Positions 22,083 to 28,329 of a stretch of DNA of 28,329 nt are shown piece by piece. Both the position numbers and the translations under genes were made by a program. The DNA is taken from contig CAZCTC010000093.1 of assembly GCA_964501335.1 (NCBI GenBank), forward strand, positions 1 to 28,329. The letters are read 5' to 3'. Source of the DNA: CAZCTC01 sp964501335. Its GTDB lineage: Bacteria > Chloroflexota > Anaerolineae > B4-G1 > SLSP01. A model generated the notes under the pieces. That model made no database searches. It was not told the DNA's origin and was given only the letters and a program-made list of their open reading frames with translations. Numbering within the stretch: position 1 is the first letter of the stretch; every line of letters starts with the position of its first letter.

Positions 22083-23450
22083 ATGGTAGAAATGCTCCGC
22101 CCCGGTTCCAGCCAGCTGGTAGCTATGTTGCCCGATCCCGATCCCCTGACGTTGGCGGAGACGCTGATTGGTTTTGCCAATGCCGACGGCGGTTCGATCT
22201 ATGTCGGCGTCGACGAAAGCGGGCAGCCCACGGAATCTCTTTTCCCCGAGGAATTTTACGAAGTGGCACGTCAGGCCGAAATGTACTGCCGTCCTCCCGT
22301 CCCTTTGGAGTGGCAGCAGATGCAGGCCGGGTCCGGTTTTGTCTTTGTCGGCTACGTCCGGCGCAGTCCGGAGTTGCATGCGCTTTCCGACGGCCGGATT
22401 TTGATCCGGACCGGGGCGGCCAATCGTCCCCTGGAAGGCGATCAGATCCGGCAGCTGGCGATGACCCGCTCGGCCGGCGATTATGAGTCCGAGCCGGCCG
22501 CCGGGGCTACCCGGGCCGATCTTGATGATGCAGTGTTGACGGAGTTTGTGGGCAAATGGGAAGAGCGGCAACGCCGTCCATTGCCCCGGGTTTTGGATGA
22601 TTTTTTGGTGGAGATGGGCTGGTTGACCTACAGTGGTGTGCCCACGGTAGCCGGTCTGTTGCTTTTCGGCAAGAATCCGCAGATGTTTATTCCGCGCTGT
22701 GGTCTTACGTTTATCCGTTTTTCGGGGACCCAGCCGGCTCGGGGACCGGAAGGCGAGCCGGGATACGGCCGCCGGGTGGAAGTGAACGGTCCGCTGGCCA
22801 AAGTGATCGAGCGGGCCTGGGAAATCCTGCAGGAGGAACTGCGGGTTGGGGCGGTGGTGCGAGGGTTGGAGCGCCAGGAACGGTGGGAATATCCGCCGGG
22901 CGCTGTCCGTGAAGCTCTGGTCAATGCGGTGGCTCACCGGGATTATCGACTGCGGGGCCGCTCTATTGAAATCCGGATGTACGATGATCGGATTGAACTA
23001 TCCAGTCCTGGCGGGCTGCCGGGGTATATCACTCTGAACAACATTGTGGAAGAACATTTCTCGCGCAATCCGCGGGTAGTGAGCGGCCTTTTTCAGTGGG
23101 GGTATATCGAAGAGTTGGGGTTGGGCGTGGATCTGATGATCGAGGAGATGGTGCGCGCCGGGCATCCTACCCCTGAGTTCCGGGATACCGAGTCGTCGTT
23201 CAATGTGGTTTTCCGCAATGTGCAGGAGCGGATGCCGATGCAGGTGGTGGCGGGGTTGACGATGAATGAACGGCAGGCCCGGGCGCTGGCTTATTTGCAG
23301 CAGCATGGCCGGATCACCAACCGGGAGTATCAGCAGCTTTGTACGGATATGAGCCCGGAGACCTTACGGTTGGATATGGCGGATCTGGTGGAGCGCGGAA
23401 TTTTGCTCAAGATCGGCGACAAGCGTGGGACTTATTATATTTTGAAGTAG
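22083..23450 (+). CDS. AlbA_2/Schlafen-domain ATP-binding regulator (COG2865-like)
   Basis: Protein of 455 aa. The N-terminus (about 15-130) resembles the AlbA_2/Schlafen nucleic-acid-binding domain: AETLIGFANADGGSIYVGVDESG, then a G-R-I-L-I-R-T-G-A-A strand. The central part (about 265-375) has a GHKL-like ATP-binding helix, PPGAVREALVNAVAHRDY, followed by SSPGGLPGYITLNNI and GLGVDLMIEEM, as in COG2865 predicted regulators. The C-terminus (about 395-455) is a winged helix (MNERQARALAYLQQHGRITNREYQQL). AAGGAGG precedes the ATG. The stop TAG belongs to a GTAGACA repeat. Proteins of this type are usually annotated as regulators or helicase-like; some act in phage defence, but no partner is present here. 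Confidence 0.8.
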   Translation: MVEMLRPGSSQLVAMLPDPDPLTLAETLIGFANADGGSIYVGVDESGQPTESLFPEEFYEVARQAEMYCRPPVPLEWQQMQAGSGFVFVGYVRRSPELHALSDGRILIRTGAANRPLEGDQIRQLAMTRSAGDYESEPAAGATRADLDDAVLTEFVGKWEERQRRPLPRVLDDFLVEMGWLTYSGVPTVAGLLLFGKNPQMFIPRCGLTFIRFSGTQPARGPEGEPGYGRRVEVNGPLAKVIERAWEILQEELRVGAVVRGLERQERWEYPPGAVREALVNAVAHRDYRLRGRSIEIRMYDDRIELSSPGGLPGYITLNNIVEEHFSRNPRVVSGLFQWGYIEELGLGVDLMIEEMVRAGHPTPEFRDTESSFNVVFRNVQERMPMQVVAGLTMNERQARALAYLQQHGRITNREYQQLCTDMSPETLRLDMADLVERGILLKIGDKRGTYYILK

Positions 23451-23469
23451 ACAGCGTTCAGTAGACAGT

Positions 23470-23525
23470 AAAGTCCTTCTTTTTGGGGCGCCTTTCAAGG
23501 CCCCTGAAAAGGAGGACTTTTTGTT
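23470..23525 (+). terminator. Intrinsic terminator after the AlbA_2-domain gene
   Basis: An AAAGTCC...GGACTTT outer stem and GGGGCGCCTT/AAGGCCCC inner stem form a long imperfect hairpin followed by TTTTTGTTTATG. It lies 20 bases after the gene's stop. Confidence 0.75.
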
Positions 23526-23575
23526 TATGTTTTTTCGCAATACCGCAAAAGTAACTTAGCTGCGGCCGGGAAAAT

Positions 23576-23607
23576 TCACCGCAAAGGCGCAGAGGGCGCA
23601 AAGAGGG
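23576..23607 (+). repeat. R2 half copy
   Basis: CACCGCAAAGGCGCAGAGG followed by GCGCAAAGAGGG matches the left arm of R2, with no right arm. It is one of several repeats in the 311-bp gap between the convergent regulator and polyketide operon; no gene is seen in that gap. Confidence 0.6.
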
Positions 23608-23688
23608 AAAACAAAGGTTTTGTTAGCGCGCACAAGAGATGGGGCGTGCCAGGGTGTTTTTACAGAAATGGTTTTACGGGGTCAATTT

Positions 23689-23758
23689 AGGGCGCCCACG
23701 CAGGGGCGCCCCTACATCAGTTGGCCTTGTTGTAGGGGCGGCCCGATGTGGCCGCCCT
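23689..23758. repeat. R3 inverted repeat (TGTAGGGGCG family)
   Basis: The 28-base arms at 23689-23716 and 23731-23758 are complementary at 23 positions; the inner ends are CGCCCCTACA and TGTAGGGGCG. It sits 3 bp beyond the stop of the minus-strand operon, where it could act as a terminator. Short palindromes built on this motif recur in many bacterial genomes. Confidence 0.7.
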
Positions 23759-23761
23759 TGA

Positions 23762-24874
23762 TTATTCCGTCAGCGCCAGGGGGCGCAGGCCCTGTGCGGA
23801 AGCCGGCGGAAAGCCGATGCCCAGAGCTGTGCCGATCACGATGACGGCGCTGTGTGGATCTCCTGCGTGGATGCCGGCCGCGGCGGTTCCGTCATGGATC
23901 AGGCGGATGTGGAAACGGCCTCCGGTGCGGGCCTGAAGCGACCGGGCGAGCAGGCGACGGGCATCGGAATCCAGGGCGTTCAGGTGGACGTAGAGCCCTT
24001 TTCCCAGCAGGGTCCCGCCCTGGATGTAGGCAGCGAGCGCCAGGACCATCTCCGGTCCGGGTTGAAACCCCAACGTTTTACTTTCCTCCAGCGTGCGCGT
24101 CAGAGCTTCGGTTACCAGAGTGCAAACCTCCTGTCCCAGCGGCGCGTCGTGATGATCCCAGGGGAGATCCCGTAGATTCCAGCGTACCGGCATAGGGGCG
24201 AACGGTTGCAGGCGAGTGATGCTGCCTTCCGCTAGAGTGAGGCAGGCCCGTTTGATCTGGGTGTGGCCGCAATCGAGGCTGACGGCCGTGGTGACCTTGT
24301 CGGGCAGGTAACGGGCGGCGCCCAGCATGACCGTGTGATGGCGATAGGGGGTGCGTTCCAGCTCGATGCGGCCGGCGTACCCCTGTTCCTCTAAAAAGGC
24401 CCGTGCCGATTCGATCAAGACGGCTCCCAGCGGGTCATGGGTCAGGCCGCCGGCCAGCCAGACCCGCCTGATTTTTTCCCACCGTTCCCAATCCCCTGCA
24501 TTCCAATCGGCGCGGGCGGCCCGGTTGATTTCATCTCCCCGGTGCAGGGTCAGCAGGAGGTGGCCGAGATTGCGTCCCAGCCGGCGGACAATCTTCAAGG
24601 CTGCGGTCCGGGCGTCGGGATCGGGGCCGTTGAGGGCGCGGGCCAGGAAGTAGGGCAGTTCGACCCGGGTTTCCTGGCTTTCCCGGGTGTAGGCGAGGGG
24701 CAGTTTCAGGGCGGCGGCCTCTTCCCGGGCATAGCCGATGATGGCGGAAAGGGAGATCAATTCGCTGACTGTGCGGCCGCGAACTTCTTCATCGAGGGTC
24801 AGGCCGGGCAGATCGACAATGCGGACCCGGTTGACGGAGGACTGGGAAGGGGTGAACGGAATTCTGGGACTCAT
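23762..24874 (-). CDS. ASKHA/ROK-like kinase-fold protein with permuted motif order
   Basis: Protein of 370 aa, third gene of the polyketide operon, starting in an ATGA overlap with the synthase gene. Its motifs resemble ROK/hexokinase proteins but in the wrong order. First come C-lobe features: a helical stretch with RLGRNLGHLL (98-107), VWLAGGLTHDPLG (138-150, like the late GGG motif) and HHTVMLGAARYL (179-190, like the usual C-terminal end). Then N-lobe features: VSLDCGHTQIKRA (198-210, phosphate-1, D201), LIHDGTAAA (325-333, catalytic-Asp-like D328) and IVIGTALGIG (345-354, phosphate-2). The protein ends 16 residues later. GGAG lies upstream of the ATG. A kinase of a sugar or polyketide-derived hydroxyl is possible, but no function is established. 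Confidence 0.6.
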   Translation of the reverse strand: MSPRIPFTPSQSSVNRVRIVDLPGLTLDEEVRGRTVSELISLSAIIGYAREEAAALKLPLAYTRESQETRVELPYFLARALNGPDPDARTAALKIVRRLGRNLGHLLLTLHRGDEINRAARADWNAGDWERWEKIRRVWLAGGLTHDPLGAVLIESARAFLEEQGYAGRIELERTPYRHHTVMLGAARYLPDKVTTAVSLDCGHTQIKRACLTLAEGSITRLQPFAPMPVRWNLRDLPWDHHDAPLGQEVCTLVTEALTRTLEESKTLGFQPGPEMVLALAAYIQGGTLLGKGLYVHLNALDSDARRLLARSLQARTGGRFHIRLIHDGTAAAGIHAGDPHSAVIVIGTALGIGFPPASAQGLRPLALTE

Positions 24875-25926
24875 CCAAACTCCATGAGGGCTGCAAAGGT
24901 TGAGAATCCGGCACCGAAGCTGCACAGGACCGCCCGGTCACCCGCCCGGGGCCTGCGGCTGCGCAGCGTTTCTTCAAGTACAAAGAGCAGTGACGGTGAC
25001 GACATATTGCCGTAATTGTAAAGCACCTGTCGGGAGAGGGCAAGCGCAGAGGGCGGCAGCTCCAGGGTCTGTTCGACGGCATCGAGGACCTTTTCGCCGC
25101 CGGGGTGGATGATCCAGTGGGCGATCTCTTCCGGGCGGAGGCCGGTTTTTTGCAGCAATTGCTCAATGACCTGCCGGGCATGGCGGCCGCCCAGGGCCGG
25201 CACCCGTACGCTGAGGACGTTGCGCAGACGGCTGTTTTCGGTACGGTAGTGGAGGTAATCGCGATCTTCGGGGTAGAGCCCGGCCGTGAAGCTGTGCAGT
25301 CGGGGGCCGGGTCCTGGACGGGCGGTCAGGAGGGCGGCGGCGGCGCCGTCGCCGAAGATTGCATTGGAGATGAGCACATCGGGTTCCTCCGAAAAATAGA
25401 GTGTGGCGGTACAGATCTCGACAGCGATGGAGAGCACGGTGGCTTCGGGATGGAGTTGCAGCCAACCGGCGGCGGTTTCCAGATTGGGCAAGGCGCCGCC
25501 GCAGCCCATCCCCTGCAAATCGAAGGGATGGATATCACGCCGCAGCCCGAGTTCCTGGGCCAGGTAGCTGGTCAATCCCGGGCAGAGATAGCCGGTACAG
25601 GAGTTGACCACCAGAGCATCCACGGCTTCTGGCGGGAGTTGCGCCTGGTTCAGCGCTGCGCGGGCCGCCGCGGTTCCTATCGGCACGGCGAAGCGGCGAT
25701 AACGGGCGATCAATGCATCTTGAGTTTCTGTGAGGGTATCGTTCAGTTTATCCATTCCCAGATGGCGGAAGCCGATGGCGCGATTTTCTATCATGATGTG
25801 GCGGAGCAAGTGCCGGGCTTCTGCGGAAAGCGGCATTTCAGAAATATAGGCCTGGTAGATTTCCTCCTGGGAAAGTCGGAGGGCCGGAACGGCGGTGCCC
25901 AGGCCGATCAGACGGATTTCTTTCAT
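24871..25926 (-). CDS. Type III polyketide synthase (chalcone/stilbene synthase-like)
   Basis: Protein of 351 aa, a homodimeric ketosynthase that extends an acyl-CoA starter with malonyl-CoA and cyclises the product to a pyrone, resorcinol or phenol. The catalytic triad is visible: C142 in GMGCGGALPNL, H274 in WIIHPGGEKVL and N307 in NYGNMSSPSLLFVL. The FGDGAAAALL and CSFGAGFS stretches are family signatures. Length is close to the typical 350-400 aa. It starts in an ATGA overlap with the methyltransferase gene and ends in an ATGA overlap with the ASKHA-like gene. Such synthase-methyltransferase pairs are known in bacterial alkylpyrone and phenolic lipid operons. The product here is unknown. 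Confidence 0.93.
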   Translation of the reverse strand: MKEIRLIGLGTAVPALRLSQEEIYQAYISEMPLSAEARHLLRHIMIENRAIGFRHLGMDKLNDTLTETQDALIARYRRFAVPIGTAAARAALNQAQLPPEAVDALVVNSCTGYLCPGLTSYLAQELGLRRDIHPFDLQGMGCGGALPNLETAAGWLQLHPEATVLSIAVEICTATLYFSEEPDVLISNAIFGDGAAAALLTARPGPGPRLHSFTAGLYPEDRDYLHYRTENSRLRNVLSVRVPALGGRHARQVIEQLLQKTGLRPEEIAHWIIHPGGEKVLDAVEQTLELPPSALALSRQVLYNYGNMSSPSLLFVLEETLRSRRPRAGDRAVLCSFGAGFSTFAALMEFG

Positions 25927-26624
25927 GGGGAGCTCCTCAGAATTAACAAAAATCGGTAAAGGAAGTGGCGTTCGAGCCGGTAATTGGGGAAACCGGTGGA
26001 GCGCAACAGCATATCCAGTTCCGCAAGGCGGAAGCCTTTGCTGATGGAACGGCGGGCGTCATGACGAAAAACCGGCGATGTAAAAAGGGTCAGACTCCAG
26101 ACGGCGGCGTAGTGCAGAGGGGCCCGGATGAGATCGTTGATCACCAGGGATTCCCGGGCCAGGGCTTGCAAATGGTGCAGCAGGATGGGGATTTCAGCAT
26201 TGGAGAAGTGATGGATGAATTGGGAGGCCAGGACGTAATCATAATGATCGGCCGTGAGATCGAAGGCATTCCGGCATTCCAGGCGGATTTCAGGATAGGG
26301 GCGGCAGCGCCGGCGGGCGAGGTCGAGCGATGGGGCATGACGATCGATGCCGATCAATTGCAAGGGATGGGCGGTGCGGCGTCCCCAGCGCGCCAGGGCG
26401 ATCAAGAGATCGCCGGCCCCGCAACCGACATCGAGCAGGCGATAGGGACGGGGGAAGGTCCATTGCGGGGCTGTGCGTTGAAAGAACTGAATAAAGGGAG
26501 AAATACCCCCGAAACAGCGATTTACGGGGGTCAGGTAGCGATAGGTAGCTGCGACTTCCCGCGGGCCAAAATCAGCTTCATCCATCCATTCGGAACCGGT
26601 GGCACGCCGGGAAAGGAAGCTCAT
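25923..26624 (-). CDS. Class I SAM-dependent methyltransferase
   Basis: Protein of 233 aa. The SAM-binding motif I is LLDVGCGAGDLL (63-74), followed by IGIDRHAPSL as the acidic strand-2 end and DYVLASQFIHHF as motif post-I. The C-terminal RRSISKGFRLAEL region resembles methyltransferases found next to type III polyketide synthases. It overlaps the synthase gene by ATGA, so it most likely methylates the polyketide product, though that is inference. No strong ribosome site is seen before the ATG at 26624; an in-frame ATG at 26585 is an alternative. A 6-bp hairpin (26634-26651) lies just upstream. Confidence 0.82.
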   Translation of the reverse strand: MSFLSRRATGSEWMDEADFGPREVAATYRYLTPVNRCFGGISPFIQFFQRTAPQWTFPRPYRLLDVGCGAGDLLIALARWGRRTAHPLQLIGIDRHAPSLDLARRRCRPYPEIRLECRNAFDLTADHYDYVLASQFIHHFSNAEIPILLHHLQALARESLVINDLIRAPLHYAAVWSLTLFTSPVFRHDARRSISKGFRLAELDMLLRSTGFPNYRLERHFLYRFLLILRSSP

Positions 26625-26670
26625 CGTCTGAATGCGACCCGATCAGGTCGCCTCCGATGGGTGGGGGCGG

Positions 26671-27066
26671 TCAGGGAGCGCTCCCTACGCCGGGAACGTC
26701 GAAGCTGCGTTCAAGGGTTCGCTCATCGGGAAGCTGGACTATCACTTTGACGGTCCAATCGCCGGTGGCCGTGAAATTGAAGACGGCGGTGTAGAAGCCG
26801 GGGTCACTTTCCAGGGCCTGGACGAGGATGGGAGCCAGTTCGGAGTTGTTCAGTCGAGCTTCGAGGTTGACCGTGGCTCCGGTTAAGGGAGCGTTATCGG
26901 CATCATGGATACTGACGGCCGCGGTGGTTTCCCCTACGGTGGGTGGCGTAGGGGTGAGAGCTAATTCGAGTGTGTAAGTGGTCGATGTAGGGGTGCTGTT
27001 GCTGCAACCGCTAATGAGCAGCAGGATTGCAACTGCCAGCCAGGTGGGCCAGCGATGGTGTTTCAC
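26671..27066 (-). CDS. YtkA-like lipoprotein
   Basis: Protein of 131 aa from a GTG start at 27066, chosen because GGAGG lies 6 bases upstream. The N-terminus is a lipoprotein signal: basic MKHHR, a hydrophobic stretch, and lipobox LISGC with acylated C21. A Ser/Thr-rich linker follows. The rest is a single beta-sandwich domain (about 35-128; ELALTPTPPTVGETTAAVSI, later YTAVFNFTATGDWTVKV), like the YtkA family, linked to copper or respiratory functions in several bacteria. It lies 291 bp after CtaG and 46 bp before the methyltransferase, all on one strand. Its relation to the polyketide operon is unclear; a link to CtaG seems more natural. Confidence 0.7.
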   Translation of the reverse strand: MKHHRWPTWLAVAILLLISGCSNSTPTSTTYTLELALTPTPPTVGETTAAVSIHDADNAPLTGATVNLEARLNNSELAPILVQALESDPGFYTAVFNFTATGDWTVKVIVQLPDERTLERSFDVPGVGSAP

Positions 27067-27164
27067 TTCAAGCCTCCAGGGTGTTGAGATTGACATCTTA
27101 TCATATCCCAAATTTCTTAAATGCAACCCGGGGATTTTTTTGTCTGGGCGGCTGGGCTTTTGTA

Positions 27165-27357
27165 GTGTCCCACATCTGATACTTTTTTCGTAAAATGCGA
27201 CGCGCGGGATGGGGGGAGAGAGTTTTTTGTTTATGTTTTCGATTTTCCGGGCTGATCCCCAGGTTTTTTGCGGTGAGGTGGGCATTTGGGGCGTCCCGCA
27301 AGGAGCTTTTGCCCGCCTCCAAGCGACGCGCGGGATGGGCAGAGAGAATGGGTGTTG
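27165..27357 (+). repeat. Two partial R1 repeats in tandem
   Basis: The gap between CtaG and the lipoprotein (27067-27357) is mostly repeat. The first copy shows GCGACGCGCGGGATGGGG, GAGAGAG and GTTTATGTTTTCGATTTTCC, with the central hairpin broken down. The second begins GGCGTCCCGCAAGGAGC and ends GCGACGCGCGGGATGGGC with CAGAGAGAAT. They are direct repeats about 100 bp apart. The second reaches the stop of the CtaG gene. Confidence 0.7.
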
Positions 27358-28176
27358 TTATTTTTCTTGTTGTCCCAGGGCGGCGAGGAGGATGAGGGCG
27401 GAAAGGCCGTACATCATGCCGCCGGGGACCCACATCACGGCTCCGCCCAGCATTTGATCGTCCATGACGGAAAAAGTGACAGGATGCGGAATCCCGGCGT
27501 AGTGTTGGTAGAGGGGGTAAGGCATGAAGGAGATGGCGATGCCGAGGATTTCATGTTGGGCCATACTGGCGAGCAGGTAGGCGATGCGGAAGCCGTATCC
27601 CAGCCGGCCATGGAGGCGCGGGGCTGCATTGACGACATATCCCCAGAAGAGCAGGGCGGAAAGGAAATAGGTGGTGTGTTCGGTCATGTGTAGAAATTCG
27701 GAATCGAAGGCGCTGTCGTAAGCGGCGGGAACATGCCAGATCCAAAGGATACTTACGTAGAACCCCCAGGCAATCCAGGGTGAAAAGAGGCGCAGAATGC
27801 GGCGAGCGATCCCCTGCCGTCCCATCAGGGCGATCAGAAGGCTCCGCCCGGCGGTGGGGATGGTGGCTGCCAGGAGGGGATAGGGTTCGCCCAGAAGGAG
27901 GAGGGGGGGAGCGATCATGTGAATGAGCATGTGCTGGATCATGTGGACGGTAAAGAGTTCTTCTTCATAGACTTCAATGGGGGAAAGCATGGCCAGGGCG
28001 AGCGTTAAGATGCCGGCCATAAAGGAGGTCAGCCGCAGCGGTGAGGCCAGGCGGTTGCCGCTGAGGGTTCGCAGTCGGCGCCAGCCGATGAGGTAGGCCA
28101 GCGTCAGCAGGGCGAGGATGGCGATGATTTGCGGCCAGAGTCTCCATTGGAGATACCAGGGGGCTCCATCGTTCAA
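27358..28176 (-). CDS. ctaG: Cytochrome c oxidase assembly factor CtaG (caa3-type)
   Basis: Protein of 272 aa, an integral membrane protein with about six to seven transmembrane segments that helps build the copper centre of caa3-type cytochrome oxidase. Conserved stretches are HMIQHMLIHMIAPPLLLLG, ILWIWHVPAAYD, EHTTYFLSALLFWG and MAQHEILGI, all with the histidines that mark this family. The start is a TTG at 28176, with GGAGG 7 bases upstream and directly before the N-terminal WYLQWRLWPQ; the open frame further upstream lies in GTAGACA repeats. No oxidase subunit genes are in the window. They may lie beyond the right edge, since this gene is read leftwards. Confidence 0.88.
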   Translation of the reverse strand: MNDGAPWYLQWRLWPQIIAILALLTLAYLIGWRRLRTLSGNRLASPLRLTSFMAGILTLALAMLSPIEVYEEELFTVHMIQHMLIHMIAPPLLLLGEPYPLLAATIPTAGRSLLIALMGRQGIARRILRLFSPWIAWGFYVSILWIWHVPAAYDSAFDSEFLHMTEHTTYFLSALLFWGYVVNAAPRLHGRLGYGFRIAYLLASMAQHEILGIAISFMPYPLYQHYAGIPHPVTFSVMDDQMLGGAVMWVPGGMMYGLSALILLAALGQQEK

Positions 28177-28211
28177 TTTATGACCTCCAGATTCGGGTTT
28201 AATGCAGAGAT

Positions 28212-28323
28212 GTAGTAAACAGCCTGTGTTGCCGGGGCGGCTCAGGAAAAGGCCAAAGAAAGTAGACAGCAACAAAGTAGACAGTAGACAGCCTGCGTCG
28301 CCTGTGCGGCTCTGGAAAAGGCC
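28212..28323 (+). repeat. GTAGACA-type intergenic repeat, copies 2 and 3
   Basis: Two tandem copies (28212-28254 and 28278-28323) match the one after nadE: GTAGACAGTAGACAGCC, then GTCGCC, a GGCGGCTC block and AAAAGGCC. The window ends in CATGTTT, which matches the left arm of an R1 hairpin, so an R1 copy probably follows beyond the edge. Confidence 0.75.
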
Positions 28324-28329
28324 ATGTTT

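Noticed and set aside
27067..27285. Upstream extension of the lipoprotein frame to an ATG at 27285 or 27096
   Set aside because: The extension lies largely in R1 repeat, and a longer N-terminus would bury the signal peptide. GTG at 27066 has GGAGG and gives a typical lipoprotein start.
28177..28275. Upstream extension of the CtaG frame to an ATG at 28275
   Set aside because: It would be encoded by GTAGACA repeats. A TTG with an ideal GGAGG site at 28176 fits the family N-terminus better.
28261..28291. Tandem GTAGACA units as a CRISPR-like array
   Set aside because: Units are 7 bases, irregular and without spacers; no cas gene is present.
2505..28329. Repeats as insertion sequences
   Set aside because: None contains an open frame or transposase fragment. 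They are short, palindromic and non-coding.

Overview
The window is a chromosomal stretch of a GC-rich, free-living bacterium with short operons and long, repeat-filled intergenic gaps. The gene set suggests Chloroflexota, probably Anaerolineae-like: a MalT/LuxR-type STAND regulator, GAF-rich cytosolic hybrid histidine kinases, a caa3-oxidase assembly factor CtaG, a type III polyketide synthase operon, and short repeats built on CACCGCAGAG and TGTAGGGGCG motifs. This placement is inference from gene content. No tRNA, rRNA, transposase, prophage or CRISPR array was seen.

Layout: 82-2504 is a two-gene operon (a minimal pyruvate-kinase-like protein and glutamine-dependent NAD+ synthetase) joined by an ATGA overlap. 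2801-6406 holds a HAD phosphatase, a PLP-dependent threonine/serine dehydratase (minus), a GNAT acetyltransferase and a membrane-anchored S33-type hydrolase. 6570-8207 (minus) is a DEAD-box RNA helicase with a long structured leader and a good promoter. 8671-14142 is a signalling block: a PAS-PAS-STAS RsbR-like protein (minus), then a GAF hybrid histidine kinase and a REC-histidine kinase (plus). 14464-16128 is a divergent nitroreductase/TetR pair with two operator dyads directly after a strong promoter. 16581-19319 is a MalT-like regulator. 19444-21915 is gyrA (TTG start) behind a terminator-like leader hairpin. 22083-23450 is an AlbA_2/Schlafen-type ATP-binding regulator. 23762-26624 (minus) is an operon of methyltransferase, type III polyketide synthase and an ASKHA-fold protein, with ATGA overlaps at both junctions. 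26671-28176 (minus) holds a YtkA-like lipoprotein and CtaG.

Two things stand out. (1) The last gene of the polyketide operon has ROK/hexokinase-type motifs in the wrong order: the C-terminal-lobe signatures come first and the phosphate-1, catalytic-Asp and phosphate-2 signatures follow. This looks like a circularly permuted sugar-kinase-like protein. (2) Almost every intergenic gap carries part of a modular repeat of about 150 bp. Its central hairpin changes sequence from copy to copy while both arms change together, so pairing is kept. Several other palindromic repeat families are interleaved with it, including one whose GTAGACA unit supplies the stop codons of two genes.
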